This document shows positions 27,301-41,849 of a DNA stretch of 64,000 nt, piece by piece; positions within the stretch are counted from its first letter, which is position 1; each line of letters begins with the position of its first letter. The stretch comes from Steromphala cineraria (Eukaryota > Mollusca > Gastropoda > Trochida > Trochidae). The notes under the pieces were generated by a model, which did no database searches, was not told where the DNA came from, and was given only the letters and a program-made list of their open reading frames with translations. The stretch is from the NCBI GenBank assembly GCA_916613615.1, contig OU744730.1:2170001-2234000 (forward strand), written 5' to 3'. The translations under genes were made by a program, and so were the position numbers.

Positions 27301-28553
27301 AGTTTCTGCCCATTTTTAATCAAAATTTTGAAAGTCATGTTTTTGGTGGAAAATGCAAAGCCTATATCTGTATAACCTGAATTCAGATTTTTCAATATAC
27401 GTCAAAATAAAAGTTCTTAGAAATCAATTTGTGCGCATCTCTACATGCTCGCTACACCTTTACGAACAGTTTCTGCCCATTTTTAATCAAAATTTTGAAA
27501 GTCATGTTTTTGGTAGAAAATGCAGTGGATGTCTGTGTAGGGTTCTCTCCCTTGTTCAATTAACACTGGTCATTTTAAGTGAAAATAAAAGGTCTTAAAA
27601 ATCAGTTTTTGCAAATCTCTACATGCTTGGTACACCTTAAAGAACAGTTTCTGCCCATTTTCAATCAAAATATTGAAAGTTAGGTTTTTGATGAAAAATG
27701 CAAAGCCTATATCTGTTTAACCTGAATTCAGATTTTTCAATATACGTCTAAATAAAAGGTCTTAGAAATCAATTTGTGCGCATCTCTACATGCTCGCTAC
27801 ACCTTTACGAACAGTTCTGCTCATTTTTAATCAAAATTTAGAAAGTCATGTTTTTGGTGAAAAATGCAAAGCCTATATCTGTATAACCTGAATTCAGATT
27901 TTTCAATATGCGTCAAAATAAAAGGTCTTAGAAATCAATTTGTGCACATCTCTACATGCTCGCTACACCTTTACGAACAGTTTCTGCCCATTTTTAATCA
28001 AAATTTTAAAAGTCATGTTTTTGGTAGAAAATGCAGTGGATGTCTGTGTAGGGTTCTCTCCCTTGTTCAATTAACACTGGTCATTTTAAGCAAAAATAAA
28101 AGGTCTTAAAAATCAGTTTTTGCAAATCTCTACATGCTTGGTACACCTTAAAGAACAGTTTCTGCCCATTTTCAATCAAAATATTGAAAGTCATGTTTTT
28201 GATGAAAAATGCAAAGCCTATATCTGTATAACCTGAATTCAGATTTTTCAATATACGTCAAAATAAAAGGTCTTAGAAATCAATTTGTGCGCATCTCTAC
28301 ATGCTCGCTACACCTTTACAAATTGTTTCTGCCCATTTTTAATCAAAATTTTGAAAGTCATGTTTTTGGTAGAAAATGCAGTGGATGTCTGTGTAGGGTT
28401 CTCTCCCTTGTTCAATTAACACTGGTCATTTTAAGTGAAAATAAAAGGTCTTAAAAATCAGTTTTTGCACATCTCTACATGCTCGCTACACCTTTACGAA
28501 CAGTTTCTGCCCATTTTCAATCAAAACATTGAAAGTTATGTTTTTGATGAAAA

Positions 28554-29889
28554 ATGCAAAGCCTATATCTGTATAACCTGAATTCAGATTTTTCAATATA
28601 CGTCAAAATAAAAGGTCTTAGAAATCAATTTGTGCGCATCTCTACATGCTCGCTACACCTTTACGAACAGTTTCTACCCATTTTTAATCAAAATTTTGAA
28701 AGTCATGTTTTTGGTGAAAAATGCAAAGCCTATATCTGTATAACCTGAATTAAGATTTTTCAATATACGTCAAAATAAAAGGTCTTAGAAATCAATTTGT
28801 GCGCATCTCTACATGCTCGCTACACCTTTACGAACAGTTTCTGCCCATTTTTAATCAAAATATTGAAAGTTATGTTTTTGATGAAAAATGCAAAGCCTAT
28901 ATCTGTATAACCTGAATTCAGATTTTTCAATATACGTCAAAATAAAAGGTCTTAGAAATCAATTTGTGAGCATCTCTACATGCTCGCTACACCTTTACGA
29001 ACAGTTTCTGCCCATTTTTAATCAAAATATTGAAAGTTATGTTTTTGATGAAAAATGCAAAGCCTATATCTGTATAACCTGAATTCAGATTTTTCAATAT
29101 ACGTCAAAATAAAAGGTCTTAGAAATCAATTTGTGCGCATCTCTACATGCTCGCTTCACCTTTACGAACAGTTTCTGCCCATTTTCAATCAAAACATTGA
29201 AAGTTATGTTTTTGATGAAAAATGCAAAGCCTATATCTGTATAACCTGAATTCAGATTTTTCAATATACGTCAAAATAAAAGGTCTTAGAAATCAATTTG
29301 TGCGCATCTCTACATGCTCGCTACACCTTTACGAACAGTTTCTACCCATTTTTAATCAAAATTTTGAAAGTCATGTTTTTGGTGAAAAATGCAAAGCCTA
29401 TATCTGTATAACCTGAATTAAGATTTTTCAATATACGTCAAAATAAAAGGTCTTAGAAATCAATTTGTGCGCATCTCTACATGCTCGCTACACCTTTACG
29501 AACAGTTTCTGCCCATTTTTAATCAAAATATTGAAAGTTATGTTTTTGATGAAAAATGCAAAGCCTATATCTGTATAACCTGAATTCAGATTTTTCAATA
29601 TACGTCAAAATAAAAGGTCTTAGAAATCAATTTGTGAGCATCTCTACATGCTCGCTACACCTTTACGAACAGTTTCTGCCCATTTTTAATCAAAATATTG
29701 AAAGTTATGTTTTTGATGAAAAATGCAAAGCCTATATCTGTATAACCTGAATTCAGATTTTTCAATATACGTCAAAATAAAAGGTCTTAGAAATCAATTT
29801 GTGCGCATCTCTACATGCTCGCTACACCTTTACGAACAGTTTCTGCCCATTTTCAATCAAAATTTTGAAAGTCATGTTTTTGGTCAAAA
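28554..29889 (+). repeat. All-A segment: 668-bp unit (four A monomers), two copies
   Basis: Eight successive monomers (28554, 28721, 28888, 29055, 29222, 29389, 29556, 29723) are all type A with no B monomer between. The first four and last four match at an offset of 668 bp, including the TTTGTGAGCATC variant (28964 and 29632), TTTCTACCCATT and AACATTGAAAGTTATG. Confidence 0.85.
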
Positions 29890-30234
29890 ATGCAAAGCCT
29901 ATATCTGTATAACCTGAATTCAGATTTTTCAATATACGTCAAAATAAAAGGTCTTAGAAATCAATTTGTGCGCATCTCTACATGCTCGCTACACCTTTAC
30001 GAACAGTTTCTGCCCATTTTTAATAAAAAATTTGAAAGTCATGTTTTTGGTAGAAAATGCAGTGGATGTCTGTGTAGGGTTCTCTCCCTTGTTCAATTAA
30101 CACTGGTCATTTTAAGTGAAAATAAAAGGTCTTAAAAATCAGTTTTTGCAAATCTCTACATGCTTGGTACACCTTAAAGAACAGTTTCTGCCCATTTTCA
30201 ATCAAAATATTGAAAGTCATGTTTTTGATGAAAA

Positions 30235-31118
30235 ATGCAAAGCCTATATCTGTATAACCTGAATTCAGATTTTTCAATATGCGTCAAAATAAAAGGTCTT
30301 AGAAATCAATTTGTGCGCATCTCTACATGCTCGCTACACCTTTACGAACAGTTTCTGCCCATTTTTAATCAAAATTTTAAAAGTCATGTTTTTGGTAGAA
30401 AATGCAGTGGATGTCTGTGTAGGGTTCTCTCCCTTGTTCAATTAACACTGGTCATTTTAAGTAAAAATAAAAGGTCTTAAAAATCAGTTTTTGCAAATCT
30501 CTACATGCTTGGTACACCTTAAAGAACAGTTTCTGCCCATTTTCAATCAAAATATTGAAAGTCATGTTTTTGATGAAAAATGCAAAGCCTATATCTGTAT
30601 AACCTGAATTCAGATTTTTCAATATACGTCAAAATAAAAGGTCTTAGAAATCAATTTGTGCGCATCTCTACATGCTCGCTACACCTTTACAAATTGTTTC
30701 TGCCCATTTTTAATCAAAATTTTGAAAGTCATGTTTTTGGTAGAAAATGCAGTGGATGTCTGTGTAGGGTTCTCTCCCTTGTTCAATTAACACTGGTCAT
30801 TTTAAGTGAAAATAAAAGGTCTTAAAAATCAGTTTTGCACATCTCTACATGCTCGCTACACCTTTACGAACAGTTTCTGCCCATTTTCAATCAAAACATT
30901 GAAAGTTATGTTTTTGATGAAAAATGCAAAGCCTATATCTGTATAACCTGAATTCAGATTTTTCAATATACGTCAAAATAAAAGGTCTTAGAAATCAATT
31001 TGTGCGCATCTCTACATGCTCGCTACACCTTTACGAACAGTTTCTACCCATTTTTAATCAAAATTTTGAAAGTCATGTTTTTGGTGAAAAATGCAAAGCC
31101 TATATCTGTATAACCTGA
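30235..31118 (+). repeat. Block repeated from 27864-28748 (offset 2371 bp)
   Basis: Monomer starts 27864, 28209 and 28554 correspond to 30235, 30580 and 30924. Shared variants include TTCAATATGCGTC with AATTTTAAAAGTCATG. The two copies bracket the all-A segment. Confidence 0.8.
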
Positions 31119-34100
31119 ATTAAGATTTTTCAATATACGTCAAAATAAAAGGTCTTAGAAATCAATTTGTTCGCATCTCTACATGCTCGCTACACCTTTA
31201 CGAACAGTTTCTGCCCATTTTTAATCAAAATTTTGAAAGTCATGTTTTTGGTAGAAAATGCAGTGGATGTCTGTGTAGGGTTCTCTCCCTTGTTCAATTA
31301 ACACTGGTCATTTTAAGTGAAAATAAAAGGTCTTAAAAATCAGTTTTTGCAAATCTCTACATGCTTGGTACACCTTAAAGAACAGTTTCTGCCCATTTTC
31401 AATCAAAATATTGAAAGTTATGTTTTTGATGAAAAATGCAAAGCCTATATCTGTATAACCTGAATTCAGATTTTTCAATATACGTCAAAATAAAAGGTCT
31501 TAGAAATCAATTTGTGAGCATCTCTACATGCTCGCTACACCTTTACGAACAGTTTCTGCCCATTTTTAATCAAAATTTTGAAAGTCATGTTTTTGGTAGA
31601 AAATGCAGTGGATGTCTGTGTAGGGTTCTCTCCCTTGTTCAATTAACACTGGTCATTTTAAGTGAAAATAAAAGGTCTTAAAAATCAGTTTTTGCAAATC
31701 TCTACATGCTTGGTACACCTTAAAGAACAGTTTCTGCCCATTTTCAATCAAAATATTGAAAGTCATGTTTTTGATGAAAAATGCAAAGCCTATATCTGTA
31801 TAACCTGAATTCAGATTTTTCAATATACGTCTAAATAAAAGGTCTTAGAAATCAATTTGTGCGCATCTCTACATGCTCGCTACACCTTTACGAACAGTTT
31901 CTGCCCCTTTTTAATCAAAATTTTGAAAGTCATGTTTTTGGTAGAAAATGCAGTGGATGTCTGTGTAGGGTTCTCTCCCTTGTTCAATTAACACTGGTCA
32001 TTTTAAGTGAAAATAGAAGGTCTTAAAAATCAGTTTTTGCAAATCTCTACATGCTTGGTGCACCTTTAAGAACAGTTTCTGCCCATTTTCAATCAAAATA
32101 ATGAAAGTCAAGTTTTTGATGAAAAATGCAAAGCCTATATCTGTAAAACCTGAATACATATTTTTCAATATACGTCAAAATAAAAGGTCTTAGAAATCAA
32201 TTTGTGCACATCTCTACATGCTCGCTACGCCTTTACGAACAGTTTCTGCCCATTTTTAATCAAAATTTTGAAAGTCATGTTTTTGGTGAAAAATGCAAAG
32301 CCTATATCTGTATAACCTGAATTCAGATTTTTCAATATACGTCAAAATAAAAGGTCTTAGAAATCAATTTGTGCACATCTCTACATGCTCGCTACACCTT
32401 TACGAACAGTTTCTGCCCATTTTCAATCAAAATATTGAAAGTCATGTTTTTGATGAAAAATGCAAAGCCTATATCTGTATAACCTGAATTCAGATTTTTC
32501 AATATACGTCAAAATAAAAGGTCTTAGAAATCAATTTGTGCGCATCTCTACATGCTCGCTACACCTTTACAAATTGTTTCTGCCCATTTTTAATCAAAAT
32601 TTTGAAAGTCATGTTTTTGGTAGAAAATGCAGTGGATGTCTGTGTAGGGTTCTCTCCCTTGTTCAATTAACACTGGTCATTTTAAGTGAAAATAAAAGGT
32701 CTTAAAAATCAGTTTTTGCACATCTCTACATGCTCGCTACACCTTTACGAACAGTTTCTGCCCATTTTCAATCAAAACATTGAAAGTCATGTTTTTGATG
32801 AAAAATGCAAAGCCTATATCTGTATAACCTGAATTCAGATTTTTCAATATACGTCAAAATAAAAGGTCTTAGAAATCAATTTGTGCGCATCTCTACATGC
32901 TCGCTACACCTTTACGAACAGTTTCTACCCATTTTTAATCAAAATTTTGAAAGTCATGTTTTTGGTGAAAAATGCAAAGCCTATATCTGTATAACCTGAA
33001 TTAAGATTTTTCAATATACGTCAAAATAAAAGGTCTTAGAAATCAATTTGTGCGCATCTCTACATGCTCGCTACACCTTTACGAACAGTTTCTGCCCATT
33101 TTTAATCAAAATTTTGAAAGTCATGTTTTTGGTAGAAAATGCAGTGGATGTCTGTGTAGGGTTCTCTCCCTTGTTCAATTAACACTGGTCATTTTAAGTG
33201 AAAATAAAAGGTCTTAAAAATCAGTTTTTGCAAATCTCTACATGCTTGGTACACCTTAAAGAACAGTTTCTGCCCATTTTCAATCAAAATATTGAAAGTT
33301 ATGTTTTTGATGAAAAATGCAAAGCCTATATCTGTATAACCTGAATTCAGATTTTTCAATATACGTCAAAATAAAAGGTCTTAGAAATCAATTTGTGAGC
33401 ATCTCTACATGCTCGCTACACCTTTACGAACAGTTTCTGCCCATTTTTAATCAAAATTTTGAAAGTCATGTTTTTGGTAGAAAATGCAGTGGATGTCTGT
33501 GTAGGGTTCTCTCCCTTGTTCAATTAACACTGGTCATTTTAAGTGAAAATAAAAGGTCTTAAAAATCAGTTTTTGCAAATCTCTACATGCTTGGTACACC
33601 TTAAAGAACAGTTTCTGCCCATTTTCAATCAAAATATTGAAAGTCATGTTTTTGATGAAAAATGCAAAGCCTATATCTGTATAACCTGAATTCAGATTTT
33701 TCAATATACGTCTAAATAAAAGGTCTTAGAAATCAATTTGTGCGCATCTCTACATGCTCGCTACACCTTTACGAACAGTTTCTGCCCCTTTTTAATCAAA
33801 ATTTTGAAAGTCATGTTTTTGGTAGAAAATGCAGTGGATGTCTGTGTAGGGTTCTCTCCCTTGTTCAATTAACACTGGTCATTTTAAGTGAAAATAGAAG
33901 GTCTTAAAAATCAGTTTTTGCAAATCTCTACATGCTTGGTGCACCTTTAAGAACAGTTTCTGCCCATTTTCAATCAAAATAATGAAAGTCAAGTTTTTGA
34001 TGAAAAATGCAAAGCCTATATCTGTAAAACCTGAATACATATTTTTCAATATACGTCAAAATAAAAGGTCTTAGAAATCAATTTGTGCACATCTCTACAT

Positions 34101-34340
34101 GCTCGCTACACCTTTACGAACAGTTTCTGCCCATTTTTAATCAAAATTTTGAAAGTCATGTTTTTGGTGAAAAATGCAAAGCCTATATCTGTATAACCTG
34201 AATTCAGATTTTTCAATATACGTCAAAATAAAAGGTCTTAGAAATCAATTTGTGCACATCTCTACATGCTCGCTACACCTTTACGAACAGTTTCTGCCCA
34301 TTTTCAATCAAAATATTGAAAGTTAGGTTTTTAATGAAAA
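30580..34340 (+). repeat. Higher-order repeat, 1881 bp, two copies
   Basis: Monomers at 30580, 30924 and 31436 recur at 32460, 32805 and 33317. Private variants recur at the same offset, including CTGCCCCTTTTTAATC (31900 and 33781), CTTGGTGCACCTTTAAGAAC (32054 and 33935), AATAATGAAAGTCAAG (32097 and 33978) and TGTAAAACCTGAATACAT (32143 and 34024). The length equals seven A plus four B monomers. A one-base deletion near 30833 makes the first offset 1880. Confidence 0.9.
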
Positions 34341-37063
34341 ATGCAAAGCCTATATCTGTATAACCTGAATTCAGATTTTTCAATATACGTCTAAATAAAA
34401 GGTCTTAGAAATCAATTTGTGCGCATCTCGACATGCTCGCTACACCTTTACGAACAGTTCTGCCCATTTTTAATCAAAATTTTGAAAGTCATGTTTTTGG
34501 TAGAAAATGCAGTGGATGTCTGTGTAGGGTTCTCTCCCTTGTTCAATTAACACTGGTCATTTTAAGTGAAAATAGAAGGTCTTAAAAATCAGTTTTTGCA
34601 AATTTCTACATGCTTGGTACACCTTAAAGAACAGTTTCTGCCCATTTTCAATCAAAACATTGAAAGTTATGTTTTTGATGAAAAATGCAAAGCCTATATC
34701 TGCATAACCTGAATTCAGATTTTTCAATATACGTCAAAATAAAAGGTCTTAGAAATCAATTTGTGCACATCTCTACATGCTCGCTACACCTTTACGAACA
34801 GTTTCTGCCCATTTTTAATCAAAATTTTGAAAGTCATCTTTTTTGTGAAAAATGCAAAGCCTATATCTGTATAACATGAATTCAGATTTTTCAATATACA
34901 TCAAAATAAATGGTCTTAGAAATCAATTTGTGCACATCTCTACATGCTCGCTACACCTTTACGAACAGTTTCTGCCCATTTTCAATCAAAATATTGAAAG
35001 TTAGGTTTTTGATGAAAAATGCAAAGCCTATATTCGTATAACCTGAATTCAGATTTTTCAATATACGTCTAAATAAAAGGTCTTAGAAATCAATTTGTGC
35101 GCATCTCTACATGCTCGCTACACCTTTACGAACAGTTCTGCCCATTTTTAATCAAAATTTTGAAAGTCATGTTTTTGGTGAAAAATGCAAAGCCTATATC
35201 TGTATAACCTGAATTCAGATTTTTCAATATGCGTCAAAATATAAGGTCTTAGAAATCAATTTGTGCGCATCTCTACATGCTCGCTACACCTTTACGAACA
35301 GTTTCTGCCCATTTTTAATCAAAATTTTGAAAGTCATGTTTTTGGTTGAAAATGCAGTGGATGTCTGTGTAGGGTTCTCTCCCTTGTTCAATTAACACTG
35401 GTCATTTTAAGTGAAAATAGAAGGTCTTAAAAATCAGTTTTTGCAAATTTCTACATGCTTGGTACACCTTAAAGAACAGTTTCTGCCCATTTTCAATCAA
35501 AATATTGAAAGTTATGTTTTTGATGAAAAATGCAAAGCCTATATCTGTATAACCTGAATTCAGATTTTTCAATATACGTCAAAATAAAAGGTCTTATAAA
35601 TCAATTTGTGAGCATCTCTACATGCTCGCTACACCTTTACGAACAGTTTCTGCCCATTTTTAATCAAAATTTTGAAAGTCATGTTTTTGGTGAAAAATGC
35701 AAAGCCTATATCTGTATAACCTGAATTCAGATTTTTCAATATACGTCAAAATAAAAGGTCTTAGAAATCAATTTGTGCGCATCTCTACATGCTCGCTACA
35801 CCTTTACGAACAGTTTCTGCCCATTTTTAATCAAAATTTTGAAAGTCATGTTTTTGGTATAAAATGCAGTGGATGTCTGTGTAGGGTTCTCTCCCTTGTT
35901 CAATTAACACTGGTCATTTTAAGTGAAAATAAAAGGTCTTAAAAATCAGTTTTTGCAAATCTCTACATGCTTGGTACACCTTAAAGAACAGTTTCTGCCC
36001 ATTTTTAATCAAAATTTTGAAAGTCATCTTTTTTGTGAAAAATGCAAAGCCTATATCTGTATAACATGAATTCAGATTTTTCAATATACATCAAAATAAA
36101 AGGTCTTAGAAATCAATTTGTGCACATCTCTACATGCTCGCTACACCTTTACGAACAGTTTCTGCCCATTTTCAATCAAAATATTGAAAGTTAGGTTTTT
36201 GATGAAAAATGCAAAGCCTTTATTCGTATAACCTGAATTCAGATTTTTCAATATACGTCTAAATAAAAGGTCTTAGAAATCAATTTGTGCGCATCTCTAC
36301 ATGCTCGCTACACCTTTACGAACAGTTCTGCCCATTTTTAATCAAAATTTTGAAAGTCATGTTTTTGGTGAAAAATGCAAAGCCTATATCTGTATAACCT
36401 GAATTCAGATTTTTCAATATGCGTCAAAATAAAAGGTCTTAGAAATCAATTTGTGCGCATCTCTACATGCTCGCTACACCTTTACGAACAGTTTCTGCCC
36501 ATTTTTAATCAAAATTTTGAAAGTCATGTTTTTGGTTGAAAATGCAGTGGATGTCTGTGTAGGGTTCTCTCCCTTGTTCAATTAACACTGGTCATTTTAA
36601 GTGAATATAGAAGGTCTTAAAAATCAGTTTTTGCAAATCTCTATATGCTTGGTACACCTTAAAGAACAGTTTCTGCCCATTTTCAATCAAAATATTGAAA
36701 GTTATGTTTTTGATGAAAAATGCAAAGCCTATATCTGTATAACCTGAATTCAGATTTTTCAATATGGGTCAAAATAAAAGGTCTTAGAAATCAATTTGTG
36801 CGCATCTCTACATGCTCGCTACACCTTTACGAACAGTTTCTGCCCATTTTTAATCAAAATTTTGAAAGTCATGTTTTTGGTTGAAAATGCAGTGGATGTC
36901 TGTGTAGGGTTCTCTCCCTTGTTCAATTAACACTGGTCATTTTAAGTGAAAATAGAAGGTCTTAAAAATCAGTTTTTGCAAATTTCTACATGCTTGGTAC
37001 ACCTTAAAGAACAGTTTCTGCCCATTTTCAATCAAAATATTGAAAGTTATGTTTTTGATGAAA

Positions 37064-39111
37064 AATGCAAAGCCCCTTCTGTATAACCTGAATTCAGATT
37101 TTTCAATATACGTCAAAATAAAAGGTCTTATAAATCAATTTGTGAGCATCTCTACATGCTCGCTACACCTTTACGAACAGTTTCTGCCCATTTTTAATCA
37201 AAATTTTGAAAGTCATGTTTTTGGTGAAAAATGCAAAGCCTATATCTGTATAACCTGAATTCAGATTTTTCAATATACGTCAAAATAAAAGGTCTTAAAA
37301 ATCAATTTGTGCGCATCTCTACATGCTCGCTACACCTTTACGAACAGTTTCTGCCCATTTTTAATCAAAATTTTGAAAGTCATGTTTTTGGTATAAAATG
37401 CAGTGGATGTCTGTGTAGGGTTCTCTCCCTTGTTCAATTAACACTGGTCATTTTAAGTGAAAATAAAAGGTCTTAAAAATCAGTTTTTGTAAATCTCTAC
37501 ATGCTTGGTACGCCTTAAAGAACAGTTTCTGCCCATTTTCAATCAAAATATTGAAAGTTATGTTTTTGATGAAAAATGCAAAGCCTATATCTGTATAACC
37601 TGAATTCAGATTTTTCAATATACGTCAAAATAAAAGGTCTTATAAATCAATTTGTGAGCATCTCTACATGCTCGGTACACCTTTACGAACAGTTTCTGCC
37701 CATTTTTAATCACAATTTTGAAAGTCATGTTTTTGGTGAAAAATGCAAAGCCTATATCTGTATAACCTGAATTCAGATTTTTCAATATGCGTCAAAATAA
37801 AAGGTCTTAGAACTCAATTTGTGCGCATCTCTACATGCTCGCTACACCTTTACGAACAGTTTCTGCCCATTTTTAATCAAAATTTTGAAAGTCATGTTTT
37901 TGGTTGAAAATGCAGTGGATGTCTGTGTAGGGTTCTCTCCCTTGTTCAATTAACACTGGTCATTTTAAGTGAAAATAGAAGGTCTTAAAAATCAGTTTTT
38001 GCAAATTTCTACATGCTTGGTACACCTTAAAGAACAGTTTCTGCCCATTTTCAATCAAAATATTGAAAGTTATGTTTTTGATGAAAAATGCAAAGCCTAT
38101 ATCTGTATAACCTGAATTCAGATTTTTCAATATACTTCAAAATAAAAGGTCTTATAAATCAATTTGTGAGCATCTCTACATGCTCGCTACACCTTAAAGA
38201 ACAGTTTCTGCCCATTTTTAATCAAAATTTTGAAAGTCATGTTTTTGGTGAAAAATGCAAAGCCTATATCTGTATAACCTGAATTCAGATTTTTCAATAT
38301 GCGTCAAAATAAAAGGTCTTAGAAATCAATTTGTGCGCATCTCTACATGCTCGCTACACCTTTACGAACAGTTTCTGCCCATTTTTAATAAAAATTTTGA
38401 AAGTCATGTTTTTGGTTGAAAATGCAGTGGATGTCTGTGTAGGGTTCTCTCCCTTGTTCAATTAACACTGGTCATTTTAAGTGAAAATAGAAGGTCTTAA
38501 AAATCAGTTTTTGCAAATTTCTACATGCTTGGTACACCTTAAAGAACAGTTTCTGCCCATTTTCAATCAAAATATTGAAAGTTATGTTTTTGATGAAAAA
38601 TGCAAAGCCTATATCTGTATAACCTGAATTCAGATTTTTCAATATACGTCAAAATAAAAGGTCTTTTAAATCAATTTGTGAGCATCTCTACATGCTCGCT
38701 ACACCTTTACGAACAGTTTCTGCCCATTTTTAATCAAAATTTTGAAAGTCATGTTTTTGGTGAAAAATGCAAAGCCTATATCTGTATAACCTGAATTCAG
38801 ATTTTTCAATATACGTCAAAATAAAAGGTCTTAAAAATCAATTTGTGCGCATCTCTACATGCTCGCTACACCTTTACGAACAGTTTCTGCCCATTTTTAA
38901 TCAAAATTTTGAAAGTCATGTTTTTGGTATAAAATGCAGTGGATGTCTGTGTAGGGTTCTCTCCCTTGTTCAATTAACACTGGTCATTTTAAGTGAAAAT
39001 AAAAGGTCTAAAAAATCAGTTTTTGCAAATCTCTACATGCTTGGTACACCTTAAAGAACAGTTTCTGCCCATTTTCAATCAAAATATTGAAAGTCATGTT
39101 TTTGATGAAAA
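37064..39111 (+). repeat. 512-bp AAB units, four in tandem
   Basis: A monomers start at 37064, 37576, 38088 and 38600, exactly 512 bp apart, each followed by A then B. The TCTTATAAATCAATTTGTGAGC type of A monomer opens each unit (TCTTTTAAATC in the fourth). Confidence 0.85.
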
Positions 39112-39790
39112 ATGCAAAGCCTATATCTGTATAACCTGAATTCAGATTTTTCAATATACGTCAAAATAAAAGGTCTTAGAAATCAATTTGTGCGCATCTC
39201 TACATGCTCGCTACACCTTAAAGAACAGTTTCTGCCCATTTTTAATCAAAATTTTGAAAGTCATGTTTTTGGTGAAAAATGCAAAGCCTATATCTGTATA
39301 ACCTGAATTCAGATTTTTCAATATACGTCAAAAAAAAAGGTCTTAGAAATCAATTTGTGCGCATCTCTACATGCTCGCTACACCTTTACGAACAGTTTAT
39401 GCCCATTTTTAATCAAAATTTTGAAAGTCATGTTTTTGGTGAAAAATGCAAAGCCTATATCTGTATAACCTGAATTAAGATTTTTCAATATACGTCAAAA
39501 TAAAAGGTCTTAGAAATCAATTTGTGCGCATCTCAACATGCTCGCTACACCTTTACGAACAGTTTCTGCCCATTTTTAATCAAAATTTTGAAAGTCATGT
39601 TTTTGGTAGAAAATGCAGTGGATGTCTGTGTAGGGTTCTCTCCCTTGTTCAATTAACACTGGTCATTTTAAGTGAAAATAAAAGGTCTTAAAAATTAGTT
39701 TTTGCAAATCTCTACATGCTTGGTACACCTTAAAGAACAGTTTCTGCCCATTTTCAATCAAAATATTGAAAGTTATGTTTTTGATGAAAA

Positions 39791-40825
39791 ATGCAAAGCC
39801 TATATCTGTATAACCTGAATTCAGACTTTTCAATATACGTCAAAATAAAAGGTCTTAGAAATCAATTTGTGAGCATCTCTACATGCTCGCTACACCTTTA
39901 CGAACAGTTTCTGCCCATTTTTAATCAAAATTTTGAAAGTCATGTTTTTGGTAGAAAATGCAGTGGATGTCTGTGTAGGGTTCTCTCCCTTGTTCAATTA
40001 ACACTGGTCATTTTAAGTGAAAATAAAAGGTCTTAAAAATCAGTTTTTGCAAATCTCTACATGCTTGGTACACCTTAAAGAACAGTTTCTGCCAATTTTC
40101 AATCAAAATATTGAAAGTTATGTTTTTGATGAAAAATGCAAAGCCTATATCTGTATAACCTGAATTCAGACTTTTCAATATACGTCAAAATAAAAGGTCT
40201 TAGAAATCAATTTGTGAGCATCTCTACATGCTCGCTACACCTTTACGAACAGTTTCTGCCCATTTTTAATCAAAATTTTGAAAGTCATGTTTTTGGTAGA
40301 AAATGCAGTGGATGTCTGTGTAGGGTTCTCTCCCTTGTTCAATTAACACTGGTCATTTTAAGTGAAAATAAAAGGTCTTAAAAATCAGTTTTTGCAAATC
40401 TCTACATGCTTGGTACACCTTAAAGAACAGTTTCTGCCCATTTTCAATCAAAATATTGAAAGTTATGTTTTAGATGAAAAATGCAAAGCCTATATCTGTA
40501 TAACCTGAATTCAGATTTTTCAATATACGTCAAAATAAAAGGTCTTAGAAATCAATTTGTGAGCATCTCTACATGCTCGCTACACCTTTACGAACAGTTT
40601 CTGCCCATTTTTAATCAAAATTTTGAAAGTCATGTTTTTGGTAGAAAATGCAGTGGATGTCTGTGTAGGGTTCTCTCCCTTGTTCAATTAACACTGGTCA
40701 TTTTAAGTGAAAATAAAAGGTCTTAAAAATCAGTTTTTGCAAATCTCTACATGCTTGGTACACCTTAAAGAACAGTTTCTGCCCATTTTCAATCAATATA
40801 TTGAAAGTCATGTTTTTGATGAAAA
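39791..40825 (+). repeat. 345-bp AB units, three in tandem
   Basis: Three AB dimers start at 39791, 40136 and 40481 with constant spacing. All carry TTTGTGAGCATC in the A monomer, and the first two share CAGACTTTTCAATA, indicating local expansion of a single dimer. Confidence 0.9.
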
Positions 40826-41849
40826 ATGCAAAGCCTATATCTGTATAACCTGAATTCAGATTTTTCAATATACGTCAAAATAAAAGGTCTTAGAAATCAA
40901 TTTGTGCACATCTCTACATGCTCGCTACACCTTAAAGAACAGTTTCTGCCCAATTTTAATCAAAATTTTGAAAGTCATGTTTTTGGTAAAAAATGCAAAG
41001 CCTATATCTGTATAACCTGAATTCAGATTTTTCAATATACGTCAAAATAAAAGGTCTTAGAAATCAATTTGTGCGCATCTCTACATGCTCGCTACACCTT
41101 TACGAACAGTTTCTGCCCATTTTTAATCAAAATTTAGAAAGTCATGTTTTTGGTGAAAAATGCAAAGCCTATATCTGTATAACCTGAATTCAGATTTTTC
41201 AATATACGTCAAAATTAAAGGTCTTAGAAATCAATTTGTGCACATCTCTACATGCTCGCTACACCTTTACGAACAGTTTCTGCCCAATTTTAATCAAAAT
41301 TTTGAAAGTCATGTTTTTGGTAAAAAATGCAAAGCCTATATCTGTATAACCTGAATTCAGATTTTTCAATATACGTCAAAATAAAAGGTCTTAGAAATCA
41401 ATTTGTGCACATCTCTACATGCTCGCTACACCTTTACGAACAGTTTCTGCCCATTTTTAATCAAAATTTTGAAAGTCATGTTTTTGGTGAAAAATGCAAA
41501 GCCTATATCTGTATAACCTGAATTAAGATTTTTCAATATACGTCAAAATAAAAGGTCTTAGATATCAATTTGTGCGCATCTCTACATGCTCGCTACACCT
41601 TTACGAACAGTTTCTGCCCATTTTTAATCAAAATTTTGAAAGTCATGTTTTTGGTAGAAAATGCAGTGGATGTCTGTGTAGGGTTCTCTCCCTTGTTCAT
41701 TTAACACTGGTCATTTTAAGTGAAAATAAAAGGTCTTAAAAATCAGTTTTTGCAAATCTCTACATGCTTGGTACACCTTAAAGAACAGTTTCTGCGCATT
41801 TTCAATCAAAATATTGAAAGTCATGTTTTTTGATGAAAAATGCAAAGCC

